Shown here piece by piece: positions 36,954 to 45,719 of a DNA stretch of 62,445 bases. A program made the translations under genes and the position numbers. This stretch comes from Methanobacteriota archaeon (lineage in GTDB: Archaea > Halobacteriota > Methanosarcinia > Methanosarcinales > Methanosarcinaceae), in assembly GCA_023399215.1 (NCBI GenBank), contig JAEWQJ010000055.1, forward strand, positions 1 to 62,445, read 5' to 3'. The first letter of the stretch is position 1; each line of letters starts with the position of its first letter. The notes under the pieces were generated by a model, which did no database searches, was not told the origin of the DNA, and saw only the letters and a list, made by a program, of their open reading frames with translations.

Positions 36954-37040
36954 ATCAGGCAAGAAATGGGAATTAAAAAACGGTTAACGAGAATCAGGCA
37001 AGAAATGGGAATTAAAAAACGGTTAACGAGAATCAGGCAA
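36954..37040. repeat. 39-bp tandem repeat
   Basis: Units start ATCAGGCAAGAAATGGGAAT at 36954 and 36993, and a partial third at 37032; each full unit ends CGGTTAACGAGA. A degenerate half unit (GATTAACGAGAG) precedes them. With only two and a half direct copies and no spacers, it is not a CRISPR. Confidence 0.85.
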
Positions 37041-37111
37041 ACAAATATGATAAAAAATAGAGAGAACCAATTAACAAGAAATCGGTCTCAAGTACAATAT
37101 ATAATCATTTT

Positions 37112-37564
37112 TTATACAATAGGTCCACCAGTCTCTATTCTGTTCATGTAACTCCTTTTGAACTCAATGTATTGTTGAGCCATGTCTTCTGCCTCTTTCT
37201 GGCTCAGGATATTTCGGGCTTTTTCAAAAACCTGACTTTCCTCTTCTTCAATGTGATGATCTACGCTTTGTTTCAGTTCACGGAGTTTAGGAGTCCATTC
37301 TTCATCTCTCTCTTCCATACCTTCTATTTCAAAGATAAGAGTTTTTGCCTCATCGTGTTCTTTATGAGCCTGACTCATAAGTTCACGCAGTTCTTCTACC
37401 TTTTCAAGCACCGGATAGAAGATTTTCTCTTCTCCCATCATATGAGGATCAGCTTTAAGTTTTACTTTAAAAAAACTTACCCTTGATCCGTCCTGCAATG
37501 CTTGCCGGAGAAGGTCAGACATCTGCTCATGCTCTTCTTTAAGGACATCATAAATGGTTTCCAT
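37112..37564 (-). CDS. Hemerythrin-like HHE domain protein
   Basis: 150 residues, all helical. The metal-binding pattern is visible as KEEHEQM (about residues 9-15), HMMGEEKIFYPVL (about 41-53), AHKEHDEA (about 67-74) and DHHIEEEESQVFEKA (about 102-116). Such proteins bind a di-iron or similar centre and are linked to oxygen or redox sensing. It stands alone with GGGGGAAATT before the ATG (minus strand). Confidence 0.85.
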   Translation of the reverse strand: METIYDVLKEEHEQMSDLLRQALQDGSRVSFFKVKLKADPHMMGEEKIFYPVLEKVEELRELMSQAHKEHDEAKTLIFEIEGMEERDEEWTPKLRELKQSVDHHIEEEESQVFEKARNILSQKEAEDMAQQYIEFKRSYMNRIETGGPIV

Positions 37565-37828
37565 AATTTCCCCCTGGTGTCACGTCAATTCTCATGGATA
37601 AATAATTCTGAATCATTTTAACCAATTATATACAACACTTTAATGCTGACGCAACACTAGTTTAATATATAGGAGGATCTATTTAAAAAGAGCGTATATT
37701 TTATCCTAAAATTATTTCGTTTTTAAATTTCTTTTATTGCAATTATAAGTAGCGGGCATGAGTTATTGAAAAATATACATTGAAAAACATATGCACAAGA
37801 CTCTTTCCACATTTTCCTCGAGCCTATT

Positions 37829-37925
37829 CCATAACTCAAAACTGCTTCTCCAAATATGAAATTAAGAATAATCAATGAGTTTCTGATCATGGTTTGATCA
37901 CAGAGAATTGTTCTGAAACTTCTAT
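37829..37925 (+). repeat. Dispersed ~95-bp repeat, copy 1
   Basis: Shares an extended match with the reverse complement of 45458-45546, including TCAATGAGTTTCTGAT, CATA.CTCAAA and GTTCTGAAA in the same order. The two copies lie in opposite orientation on either side of the fmdEFACDB operon. Confidence 0.65.
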
Positions 37926-38101
37926 CAATTTTGAGTATAAAGCTGGTTTTGGGATGAAATCCATTCTTGCTATAATATGGCTGAAATTGGTAAACGTCTG
38001 TTAGGATTCCCTGCAAAACATAATATTTTGGAGGAAAAAGTACTGCATTTGTTTTTTCTTTTGTACCTTATGGATTGCGTTTCTTAGGAAACGTCAATTG
38101 G

Positions 38102-38156
38102 AAAAAAACAGATTTTGAATTGCAGGAAGTAAGAGCTAAAACTTCCTGCAAATCTG
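38102..38156 (-). terminator. Terminator downstream of fmdEFACDB
   Basis: A strong stem: outer CAGATTT/AAATCTG (38109-38115, 38150-38156) and inner GCAGGAAGT/ACTTCCTGC (38122-38130, 38141-38149). On the minus strand it is followed by TTTTTTT. It lies about 230 bases after fmdB. Confidence 0.6.
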
Positions 38157-38385
38157 AAAATACTTAAAGTCCGTTCGCAAACCTTAAACTATATTTTTTC
38201 AATAAATAATGCACGTAAGCAATGATTCGAAAGCCTATTTCTGTTAATACTTCAGCATTTCTGTATTAATCCATGAGAACAAGAGGCACAAACAATCAAG
38301 ACTCCTTTGGAAATAACGTAGATTGTACTCAATTTTGTGCCTCGAGTACGTTACTTCAAATTAATTATTGGTAGAGCTCCAAAAA

Positions 38386-39756
38386 TTAAGGCAAATTTTC
38401 AGGTATCAGTCCTTCTCCTTCTTTATTTATAGAAGGAAGAGAAATAACCTGACCTTTTTTTCTAATTTTCTCAAAGAGCTGTTTTAAGGTGTCCTCGTTG
38501 CTCTTCGTGAACTCGAAAGGCGAGCTTGTAAAGGGTTCGAAGTGAACTGGCACATCGTCGAGCCTGTAGAAGGTACCGTCGCATTCCATAGCATCAATGA
38601 CTCCAGGAAGTACAATATCCGAAGCAGATACTGTCGGGCAGGGAGCGATGTCCAAGCAAATCATTGGAATTTTTGCAAGGTAAGCCGCACAATCTGCAGG
38701 GATATGAGATACAAGGTCAGCACACATAACGAAAGCTGCATCAACATCCTTTTCTCGAAGCACGTCCACTGTTGTGAATTCTCCGGGGTTATAACGTGGG
38801 TGCCCGCGCATGAAGTCAAGCCCGAATGGGTAGCCGTACATGTAGGCAGCCACCTGATTAAAGCCTGCAACATTGCAATGGCCGCGGAGAGCTCCAAGGG
38901 TGAACTTGGCATAGTTGTTCAGTTCCTTTACGAAATTCATGGCAATCTCGGAGTTTCTGTACTTTCCCATTGAAGAAGCAAGCCCGAGTCCCACTGAAAT
39001 AGCCCCAAAGGTGCAGTTCTTCATCATATCGAGCATCTCTTCCATAACAGGAATGGGAACTCCTGTGATCTCTTCTACCGACGGATGGGGAGTTTTTCCG
39101 TGAAGCAGAGTGAGAAGCGCACTTATCAGTTCAAAATCCGAGTCAGGTTTGAGTTGAACATGCAGATCAGAAGCTTCAGTGGTTGGTGTTTTTCTCGGGT
39201 CTACAGTGATAACTGTCCTGTCAAAACGTCCGCGCTTTGTCCAGTAACCTCTCGGGAAAACTGCGTACCTTGACATCTGTCTTGGCATGGATTCAAGAGG
39301 ATTGGTTCCCCAGTAGACTATAAGGTCTCCCCTGTTTTTTTTCTGCCCTTCGGTTGCACCGACTTTCCCGGCCTCCTGGATTCCCATAGCTGTTGGTCCA
39401 TGGCAGACAGTAGAATTAGAATCAACAATTGCACCAAGATATTCACCAATCTTGAGCCCTATTTCATGTGCTTCACATGAGGTTTCGCTGCCCATGAAAA
39501 GCAGAGGGCGCTTTGCTGAAACAAGGATATCGGCTGCTCTTTCAAGAGCTTCATCCCAGGCTGCAGGTGTCAGTTTACCTTCGCTCTTTATAAGAGGCTG
39601 CATAATTCTGTGGGAACTTACAATTTCCTGAAATTTGGCATTTCCCATCTTACATGCATTTTTTGCTTCAATCTTTCCGTTCCCGAATTCAACCTGGATG
39701 TCATCACAAGCTGCACCACAGACCGGACAGATTATATTTTTGTAAATCATACTCAC
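38386..39756 (-). CDS. fmdB: Formylmethanofuran dehydrogenase subunit B (second copy)
   Basis: 456 residues. CPVCGAACDDI with the later CKMG binds [4Fe-4S], and STVCHGPTAMG carries the Cys metal ligand. It is clearly diverged from FwdB at 33-34 kb and has a longer C-terminal tail (SLPSINKEGEGLIPENLP). The ATG overlaps the fmdD stop by four bases. Last gene of fmdEFACDB, the order known for the molybdenum enzyme operon of M. barkeri; the metal assignment rests on that order. Confidence 0.95.
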   Translation of the reverse strand: MSMIYKNIICPVCGAACDDIQVEFGNGKIEAKNACKMGNAKFQEIVSSHRIMQPLIKSEGKLTPAAWDEALERAADILVSAKRPLLFMGSETSCEAHEIGLKIGEYLGAIVDSNSTVCHGPTAMGIQEAGKVGATEGQKKNRGDLIVYWGTNPLESMPRQMSRYAVFPRGYWTKRGRFDRTVITVDPRKTPTTEASDLHVQLKPDSDFELISALLTLLHGKTPHPSVEEITGVPIPVMEEMLDMMKNCTFGAISVGLGLASSMGKYRNSEIAMNFVKELNNYAKFTLGALRGHCNVAGFNQVAAYMYGYPFGLDFMRGHPRYNPGEFTTVDVLREKDVDAAFVMCADLVSHIPADCAAYLAKIPMICLDIAPCPTVSASDIVLPGVIDAMECDGTFYRLDDVPVHFEPFTSSPFEFTKSNEDTLKQLFEKIRKKGQVISLPSINKEGEGLIPENLP

Positions 39757-40142
39757 CGCCCTCCGATATAAATATTCAACACTACATCTTCGGCACTAAG
39801 AACCTCTTCATCAGTAGGCTCAATAGTTACTGGAGCGCCCTTATAGAGGGGAGAACCCGTAGAAAGAGTATCAGGATCGGTGATAACATTTGACCAGATG
39901 GCCCTTGGCATAAACACCTGTCCTGGCTGGACTGAATCCGTACATCTGGTATAAACTACGATCGAATGTTTCCTGTTCTCACTTATTACTTTTACTTTCT
40001 CAGGGGCGCATAGTGATTCAAAATCCACAGGCGAAATCCAGCACAATGCGCACTCCAGAGTATACTCATCCGTGAACTTTTCCCCTCCCTTGGCAAGCCT
40101 GCCTTCTTCAATCGTACTTCCTGTAAGGAGTAATACTTCCAT
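39753..40142 (-). CDS. fmdD: Formylmethanofuran dehydrogenase subunit D (second copy)
   Basis: 129 residues, molybdopterin dinucleotide-binding subunit (VLLLTGSTIEEGRLAKGGEK, FMPRAIWSNVITDPDTLSTG). The ATG at 40142 has GAGGTGAG upstream and lies 10 bases past the fmdC stop; the longer open frame to 40217 would overlap fmdC and has no family match. Works with FmdB. Confidence 0.93.
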   Translation of the reverse strand: MEVLLLTGSTIEEGRLAKGGEKFTDEYTLECALCWISPVDFESLCAPEKVKVISENRKHSIVVYTRCTDSVQPGQVFMPRAIWSNVITDPDTLSTGSPLYKGAPVTIEPTDEEVLSAEDVVLNIYIGGR

Positions 40143-40152
40143 GCTTCTCACC

Positions 40153-41058
40153 TCATAGCTCCGGGTTTGAGTCTGCAACCACATAAAGCGCTCCTTTTGC
40201 CCGCTTGCTGATCGCATAGTCCCCTGTAAATTTCTTGAATTCGCCTATTAACTCAACTTCGCCAGATGTAACGCTATTTTCCATGGATACAAATTCGAAA
40301 CCTGGGGAGAAACGCTCGATTTTACCTCCTATGACTATGGTGCCTCCTGCCATTTCAGCGCCTACTCCCCGAAGAGCGTTGCCTTTTACAAAGATGAGCC
40401 CACCGTTCTGGCGAATTCCGCAGAAGCTTTTAACATCGCCTTCGACTAGAATTTCGCCGCCGTCCATGCCGCCTCCTAGCTGGTGGCGTGCAGAGCCCTC
40501 AATCACAATGCGACCACCTTTCATGCCGTGCCATTTTCCTCTGTAAGCGCAACCCACATGGTCTCCGGCATTGCCTTTTATGTTCAGGAGTCCGCCTATC
40601 ATTTCCATACCTGCCCAGGAATCCGCGTCTCCATAAACAACGAGCTCTCCTCCTTTCATCCCGGTACCTACATGCATTCCAGCAGAACCCTCAATTTCGA
40701 TTTTTCCTGCGCTCATGCCTTCTCCTATCCTTTTTACCCTCATTACGTCACCTTTTATGCGGATCAGAGTCTCAGCTGCAGAACTGCCTGCATTACCTAT
40801 TACTTCAAAAAACTCGGAGAGAGGATAGGTCTTTGGCCCCTGCCAGACGGACAGGTTTCCTATTTCTTCAGCACTTTTGCCTGCAAAAGAATCAGGAGTT
40901 ATAACATCGGCTTCAACTTTAATGTCAATCGCTTTTTTAGGAATAAGCATTACTTCTCCCATTTCTTCGACACTTTTACCGGCAGCTGATGCAGGCTTTA
41001 TAACTGCTTCGAGTTGGCTCTCGTTTTCTTTTTTGTGAATAAGCACTCCCCCTGTCAT
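40153..41058 (-). CDS. fmdC: Formylmethanofuran dehydrogenase subunit C (second copy)
   Basis: 301 residues from the ATG at 41058, which follows the fmdA stop by four bases with GGTGGG upstream. The beta-helix repeats are clear (GMKGGELVVYGDADSWAGME, YRGKWHGMKGGRIVIEGSAR). It is about 45 residues longer at the N-terminus than FwdC, with a duplicated AGKSVEEMG / AGKSAEEIG element (residues about 25-75). Confidence 0.93.
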   Translation of the reverse strand: MTGGVLIHKKENESQLEAVIKPASAAGKSVEEMGEVMLIPKKAIDIKVEADVITPDSFAGKSAEEIGNLSVWQGPKTYPLSEFFEVIGNAGSSAAETLIRIKGDVMRVKRIGEGMSAGKIEIEGSAGMHVGTGMKGGELVVYGDADSWAGMEMIGGLLNIKGNAGDHVGCAYRGKWHGMKGGRIVIEGSARHQLGGGMDGGEILVEGDVKSFCGIRQNGGLIFVKGNALRGVGAEMAGGTIVIGGKIERFSPGFEFVSMENSVTSGEVELIGEFKKFTGDYAISKRAKGALYVVADSNPEL

Positions 41059-41062
41059 GACT

Positions 41063-42817
41063 TCACATCCCACCGTTAACCTGTATGGGAGTCGGGTTTT
41101 CCAGATACTTCTCTGGAGTTGGATAGTTGGCAAAACCTATAGTATAGTACCTAAACCACTCCTTCACGTCAGCCAGCATCTCCTTTTCCCGCTCATCCTG
41201 TACGTGCACTTTGGAATAATACGTCCTTTTCTCAGGCAAAGATACGACTTCTCCTTTTACTACCACGATTTCGCCGTCTTTTACAGTGTACTCTGCTTTC
41301 CTGAAGGTTCTGAAAAGAGCCTCGTAGTTGTTTGTGTCAAGCTGCTGCGGATTTATGTTATAGACTGTGACATCTCCATCAGCGCCCAATCCAAGAGAAC
41401 CTTTCCTGTGGGCCATGCCAATTGTTTTAGCGGGATTTGCTCTTGTCAGGATCGCAAGGTCATAGAGGGAAAGCTCCCTGTTTATGCCTCCGAGTTCACT
41501 CCTGTCGTTTGCCCACTTATGGCATTCGCTGAAGGTCTGTTTCCTGAAAGCCTCGGACATGATCCAGGTCATAACCTCAGGGTATTTAGTAAATGGCCCA
41601 CCATTGGGGCTGTCCGTGGTCATAATTGTCTTCCAGGGATCATTGATGAGCAGAAGACATTCAAGGCCCATTGCCCACTGGAGGCTATGTACCGGATTGG
41701 CTTTTAAGTAAGTGAAGGGGATGACACCTGAACCGCACTCCATTTCAACGTCAGTATTCGACCATTTGTTTCCTGTAAGTGTGTAAAGGTCATGAATGGC
41801 AGGCCCATCTCCTGTCATGACCGTAGCTTCTCCAAAGGGAGTACATCCACTGTCAATCACTACGTGATCTTTGTTGTTGATGTAGTCTGCAATCTCTTTT
41901 ACTCCGGATTCACAGTCTGCCCAGGTGGTGCCTGCAAAACTGTTAAACATCAGATGTGCGAGGTATACGGAACGGTCCCTTGAAGGGTTCATTTTAGTTT
42001 CAGCCCATTTCACATCCATATTTTGACTGGTCTTTACCCCATCTGGGATTTTGAGGGAATCTTTGGTAATTGCATAGCAGCCAGGGTGTCCCAGGTTGTT
42101 TGCATGCAGATGAAGAGGTACAGGCATACCCAGATGCTCATTGACTTCGGAAAGTCCTTTTATAGTTTCTCTTGGTGTAATTTCGAAATGGATATTGGCC
42201 TCATCAAGAGAGCTGATGTTTTGGCCCCAACCCCAATTTTCGACTCCTGCAGGATTGACACATTTAATTCCGTAAGCTTTGTGAGTTTTCATCATCCAGG
42301 CCACATAGGCAGCAGCCTTTTCCATATCCCCTTCCCGAAGATAACGCATCAAAAAAAAGTTGTTTCCGAGTACCAGATGTCCTCCCATGTCAAGAAGTGG
42401 AGTTGCACGCATCTCTTCATGAGTATGGCGCGCTTCAAGAGGAGGAATAGCAGCTTCAAAGACAGTTGTATAGCCCATTGCTGCGTAATCGTATCCCTGT
42501 TTATAGACCGAAGGAACAGTGTAACCTGAACCTGAATGAGTAAGTGAAGTCTTCTGGAGATTTGCTTTATAATGGTCTTCAGGACGCATCGACCTGCCGG
42601 CGTTAACCTTTGCACCTGCAACATGAGAATGGGAGTCAACTCCACCAGGCATGACCGTCATACCAGAGGCATCAATAATTTTTGCGTCTTTTAGTTCGGC
42701 AGCAGAAAGTTCCCTTACAAATTTTCCGTCCCTGATGAAGATATCCATAATTTCCCCATTTATTTCATTGAGGGGATCAAAGACGTATCCGTTCTTGATT
42801 GCAATTGTTCCTGTCAT
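41063..42817 (-). CDS. fmdA: Formylmethanofuran dehydrogenase subunit A (second copy)
   Basis: 584 residues. Amidohydrolase with GGVDSHSHVAGAK, YGIKCVNPAG (lysine for metal bridging), LHLHANNLGHPG, VYLAHLMFNSFAG and TTDSPNGGPF. It shares the layout of FwdA but is distinct along the whole length. AAAGGTG precedes the ATG. It lies between fmdF and fmdC. Confidence 0.96.
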   Translation of the reverse strand: MTGTIAIKNGYVFDPLNEINGEIMDIFIRDGKFVRELSAAELKDAKIIDASGMTVMPGGVDSHSHVAGAKVNAGRSMRPEDHYKANLQKTSLTHSGSGYTVPSVYKQGYDYAAMGYTTVFEAAIPPLEARHTHEEMRATPLLDMGGHLVLGNNFFLMRYLREGDMEKAAAYVAWMMKTHKAYGIKCVNPAGVENWGWGQNISSLDEANIHFEITPRETIKGLSEVNEHLGMPVPLHLHANNLGHPGCYAITKDSLKIPDGVKTSQNMDVKWAETKMNPSRDRSVYLAHLMFNSFAGTTWADCESGVKEIADYINNKDHVVIDSGCTPFGEATVMTGDGPAIHDLYTLTGNKWSNTDVEMECGSGVIPFTYLKANPVHSLQWAMGLECLLLINDPWKTIMTTDSPNGGPFTKYPEVMTWIMSEAFRKQTFSECHKWANDRSELGGINRELSLYDLAILTRANPAKTIGMAHRKGSLGLGADGDVTVYNINPQQLDTNNYEALFRTFRKAEYTVKDGEIVVVKGEVVSLPEKRTYYSKVHVQDEREKEMLADVKEWFRYYTIGFANYPTPEKYLENPTPIQVNGGM

Positions 42818-43858
42818 TTATTTCACCTTTCTTTTCACAAGCCAGATTGCATCAACAGGACAGATCATGGCGCAGGCTCCATCTGCTCCGCACACATCCT
42901 GGTTTACGACCGAAATTTTACCATTCTTAACCTCAAGGAGAGCTTTTTCATCCATGTCATTCAGGTACCCTGCAGCAAGTTCACGGCTATAGAGAGCATT
43001 TACAGGACAGACAATCACACAATTTCCACAGCCCAGACATGCAGCTTCATCCGTTTCCAGGCAAGTGCGTAATAGAGCTTCCGGAACAGGAATTTCAAGC
43101 AACTTTTTTTCAAGAATGCCTTTTTTCTCCACATTCGGGAGAATTGCAGTTTTTCTGACATCAATTGCGTTAACAGGGCAGGAAACTGCACAGGCTCCGC
43201 AGTAAATACAGGCGTCAGGGCGGTGTGTTATCTTTTCGACTCTTTCTCCAGGTTTAGCCTTTTTATTGAAAATAGCATTTGCAGGGCAGACATCTACACA
43301 GGTACGGCAGGTCTGGCAGACATCTTCGTCCCTGGTCCAGCGCCCTTCAAAAGGCTTTTCTACAGAAATAGCATTCACCGGACAGACTGCTGCACACCAG
43401 CCGCAGTGGATACAGCACTCCGAATCAATATTGGTCTTTCCAACCAGCTTCAGTTTTCCATCCGCTGAAATTTCGCGGGTTACCTCAATACAGCCTTGAG
43501 GGCAGATATCCTCACAAAGCCCACAGTGGACGCAGCTTTCATTTACTGACGTCGGTTTCATTGCCCTGAAAAGATAGGACATGTCAGTGAGAGTTTTTCC
43601 TTCCTGTTTCAACTCAAGAGCACCTGTGGGACAAACTTTTGCACAAATTCCACAAGCAATACACTCTTCACTCTCCGTTATTTCCAGAAAATCAGCATCT
43701 ATCAACCCTCTTGCTACAGCCCCCACAGCTCCCACAGAGAGGATGCCTTTTGGGCATGCCTGTACGCAGGTCCCGCAGCCAATGCATCTTTCAGGGTAAT
43801 AGATTAACTGCTTGCCTTTTTTTTCAGCAAAGACAGACAATCGCATATCATCTTGCAT
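42818..43858 (-). CDS. fmdF: Polyferredoxin subunit of formylmethanofuran dehydrogenase
   Basis: 346 residues with eight ferredoxin-type motifs in succession: CIGCGTCVQACP, CIACGICAKVCP, CVHCGLCEDICP, CIHCGWCAAVCP, CQTCRTCVDVCP, CIYCGACAVSCP, CLGCGNCVIVCP and a last variant CGADGACAMICP. It wires electrons between the catalytic subunit and partner redox proteins. M. barkeri FmdF is also described with eight clusters. GAGAGGTAAG precedes the start. Confidence 0.95.
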   Translation of the reverse strand: MQDDMRLSVFAEKKGKQLIYYPERCIGCGTCVQACPKGILSVGAVGAVARGLIDADFLEITESEECIACGICAKVCPTGALELKQEGKTLTDMSYLFRAMKPTSVNESCVHCGLCEDICPQGCIEVTREISADGKLKLVGKTNIDSECCIHCGWCAAVCPVNAISVEKPFEGRWTRDEDVCQTCRTCVDVCPANAIFNKKAKPGERVEKITHRPDACIYCGACAVSCPVNAIDVRKTAILPNVEKKGILEKKLLEIPVPEALLRTCLETDEAACLGCGNCVIVCPVNALYSRELAAGYLNDMDEKALLEVKNGKISVVNQDVCGADGACAMICPVDAIWLVKRKVK

Positions 43859-43863
43859 TTTGC

Positions 43864-44475
43864 TTACCTCTCAACATTGTTCTGTGCAACTGCCGCACAG
43901 CAGTTAGTTATCGTGTTGAATGAACATTTCACCGCAGCTTTCACAGCACTGAATTCGCTTTTTTTGCGTATCGGAACTTCTACATCTACAGCTTTCCAGG
44001 AATAGACCTTCTCCCCTGCATCCAGAAGAATTGGTATAACCCCTGTATGAGGAAGTTTTTCAGTGTTCAGAGACCAGGCGCAGAGTTTAGGATAATCCTT
44101 CGTTTTCTCAGAGCCGAGAATAAGGCGGATCCCTTTTATGCTACTAGCTCCCTCAGGCGCCTGTTTGTTTACCGTGACCGCCATTTTCCCCAAATTCAGG
44201 ATCTTTAATCCATTGTTTTCAATGGTCGCTCCGGCAAGGATCTGGAATGGATCAGGCATGCAGCTTTTCGTTTCGCAGGTCATGTATATGCGCTCCCATC
44301 CTGGACGTCGAGCTCTCTTTGCAATATTGAGCATCCGGATGCCGATTAATGCCCCAGAGGTAAGGAAGCCGTGGAAGGGAACGACCTATTCAATCTGTGA
44401 AAGCAGTTAAGGATCTTTTATCTGCTTCATGATTGCTTCCATAGCTTCTTTCTCTAATTGCGAGTTTTTATACAA
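43864..44475 (-). pseudogene. fmdE: fmdE with two in-frame stops (FmdE-like subunit E)
   Basis: The intact downstream part (from ATG 44334, 156 residues) has FmdE motifs: CETKSCMPDPFQILAGATIE and LGKMAVTVNK. In the same frame the coding sequence continues upstream to a TTG at 44475 preceded by GGGGGGTG. It reads MYKNSQLEKEAMEAIMKQIK, then DP, a TAA (44407-44409), LLSQIE, a TAG (44386-44388), and VVPFHGFLTSGALIGIRMLN. The conserved FHG region lies right after the TAG. Both stops are one G-to-T change from Glu codons. TAG might be read as pyrrolysine but TAA cannot, so full-length FmdE should not be made. The rest of the operon is intact. Confidence 0.85.
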
Positions 44476-44893
44476 TGCATACACCCCCCAAAGGTTCAAC
44501 TGCTATTATTTTTGAATATGAATGTCAGATAAGATACTGTGCATATTTATATAATAAAGATAATATATAATTATTATTAAACAATATTAATTCTCAATAA
44601 ATGTTGTTCATGAGTTGCAGAAAACCGTATTATAAAAATCTCTACAATTTTTATGCTGTATCCTAAAATGATTTCGCAAATTCAAAACCATTTGAAAGTT
44701 CAATACACGATGAAGCATCAGGTAATGCAAAAAGTTAAACACTGAGTAAATTCCGATTCTACTTTGGTACTTAGGAATTATCATGTAAAAGAAACAAATT
44801 AAAAGTTGAGGTTAAATAACGAGCCATCTGTATACGATATTTTAATGCAATAAAACAAATTAAAAAAAATGGAATAATTTTGGAATTAAACCC

Positions 44894-44927
44894 CGTTATG
44901 TTTTGACAGACATAACGTTATATATAG
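44894..44927 (+). promoter_or_regulatory. ModE-box-like operator abutting a TATA box
   Basis: CGTTATGT (44894-44901), eight bases, ACATAACG (44910-44917): a perfect palindrome, directly followed by TTATATATAG (44918-44927). It lies between fmdEFACDB (minus) and mop-modBC (plus). The fwdDBAC promoter has the same arrangement at 35149-35185. Confidence 0.7.
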
Positions 44928-44948
44928 TTTGTATGCTTTCATGGTTAT

Positions 44949-45359
44949 TGAGGATCACAGAAGATAAAATCTTGTTCAAAAAAAGTTTCAAATCCCTGAA
45001 AAGATTCAGGTTCATGTCCAGGCAAAGGTAAAATTCTGAAAAATCAACCTTTGAACCTCCACCCATGAGCCCCCAATTTAATTTATAAAGAGAATATGAT
45101 CAGAGAAAAAAAATAATTCTCTATTCCAGAAACTTGCCTATGCTCAGGGAAAATAAAATCCATTATTTCACATCCTTGCTCCAAATAAAATATGATAATG
45201 GATTTTCCTAAGAGACAATGGTAGGAGAGGAAATTAAACGTCAAAAAAGAAGGGTGGGCTTGGTTTGGCAAGATTTATCATATAAAGTTAAAAAGTTCAA
45301 TTTGGGTGTAAATGTTGGGCTCTTGAAATAAGTATGTTCCTATAGTTCTGTGATCCTCA
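44949..45359. repeat. 14-bp inverted repeats bounding ~410 bp
   Basis: TGAGGATCACAGAA at 44949-44962 and its exact reverse complement TTCTGTGATCCTCA at 45346-45359. The enclosed DNA has no open frame of note. It may be the terminal repeats of a small decayed element. Confidence 0.5.
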
Positions 45360-45457
45360 TTTAATAGCTAAAAAATTTAAGTTCAAAAAAAGGCAAACCT
45401 TCTAAGGTAATTCTATGGCAAATTCTATTAAGAAGGGATAAGAAGCAAGCTTTAGCT

Positions 45458-45546
45458 ATGAATTTCAGAACTATTTTCTGTAATCAGAAACTCATTGATT
45501 ATTCATAATTCCATATTCGGAGAAGTAAGTTTGAACTATGGGCTAG
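45458..45546 (-). repeat. Dispersed ~95-bp repeat, copy 2
   Basis: Reverse-complement counterpart of 37829-37925; the shared core includes TCAATGAGTTTCTGAT and GTTCTGAAA. Confidence 0.65.
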
Positions 45547-45680
45547 GTTCATAGGTAAATCGATCTAGATCTGCATCTATGTACTTCTCAAGAGGAAAGT
45601 ACTATTCATACTAATATATAGAGTAAAGCTGTATTATATATACGCAAACTATATTATTAATTAGATCATAAGTGAAAAAG

Positions 45681-45701
45681 CAAGTGTTCATAATAAACAC
45701 T
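45681..45701 (+). promoter_or_regulatory. Hairpin just before the mop ribosome site
   Basis: AAGTGTT (45681-45687) and AACACTT (45695-45701) form a stem. It ends one base before GAAGGAGGAG, the strong ribosome site of mop. Candidate translational control element. A TATA-like TATTATATATAC lies near 45633-45645. Confidence 0.45.
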
Positions 45702-45719
45702 TGAAGGAGGAGCAAGGAA

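Larger units (their letters stand above)
37565..38385. other. Intergenic region with repeat and terminator
   Basis: No supported gene. It holds a diverged repeat (37829-37925) also found inverted at 45.5 kb, and the fmd terminator near 38.1 kb. A 97-codon open frame on the minus strand runs through the repeat and is AT-rich with no family resemblance. Confidence 0.55.
44476..45719. other. Long noncoding region between fmdE and mop
   Basis: No gene is visible; in particular no modA. It holds two minus-strand TATA-like boxes near 44547-44573 suited to fmdE, the ModE-like operator, a pair of 14-bp inverted repeats, a 12-bp hairpin AAAATCCATTAT/ATAATGGATTTT (45155-45166, 45195-45206), the second copy of a dispersed repeat, and a hairpin before mop. 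Sequence between these is AT-rich. Confidence 0.6.

Noticed and set aside
36954..37040. Possible CRISPR array
   Set aside because: Direct tandem units without spacers, only two and a half copies. No CRISPR or cas genes seen anywhere in the window.
37723..38016. 97-codon minus-strand open frame
   Set aside because: Runs through a dispersed repeat, very AT-rich, no ribosome site or family match.
44386..44388. Pyrrolysine at the fmdE TAG
   Set aside because: A TAA seven codons earlier in the same frame also blocks translation, and Glu is the likely ancestral residue at both sites.
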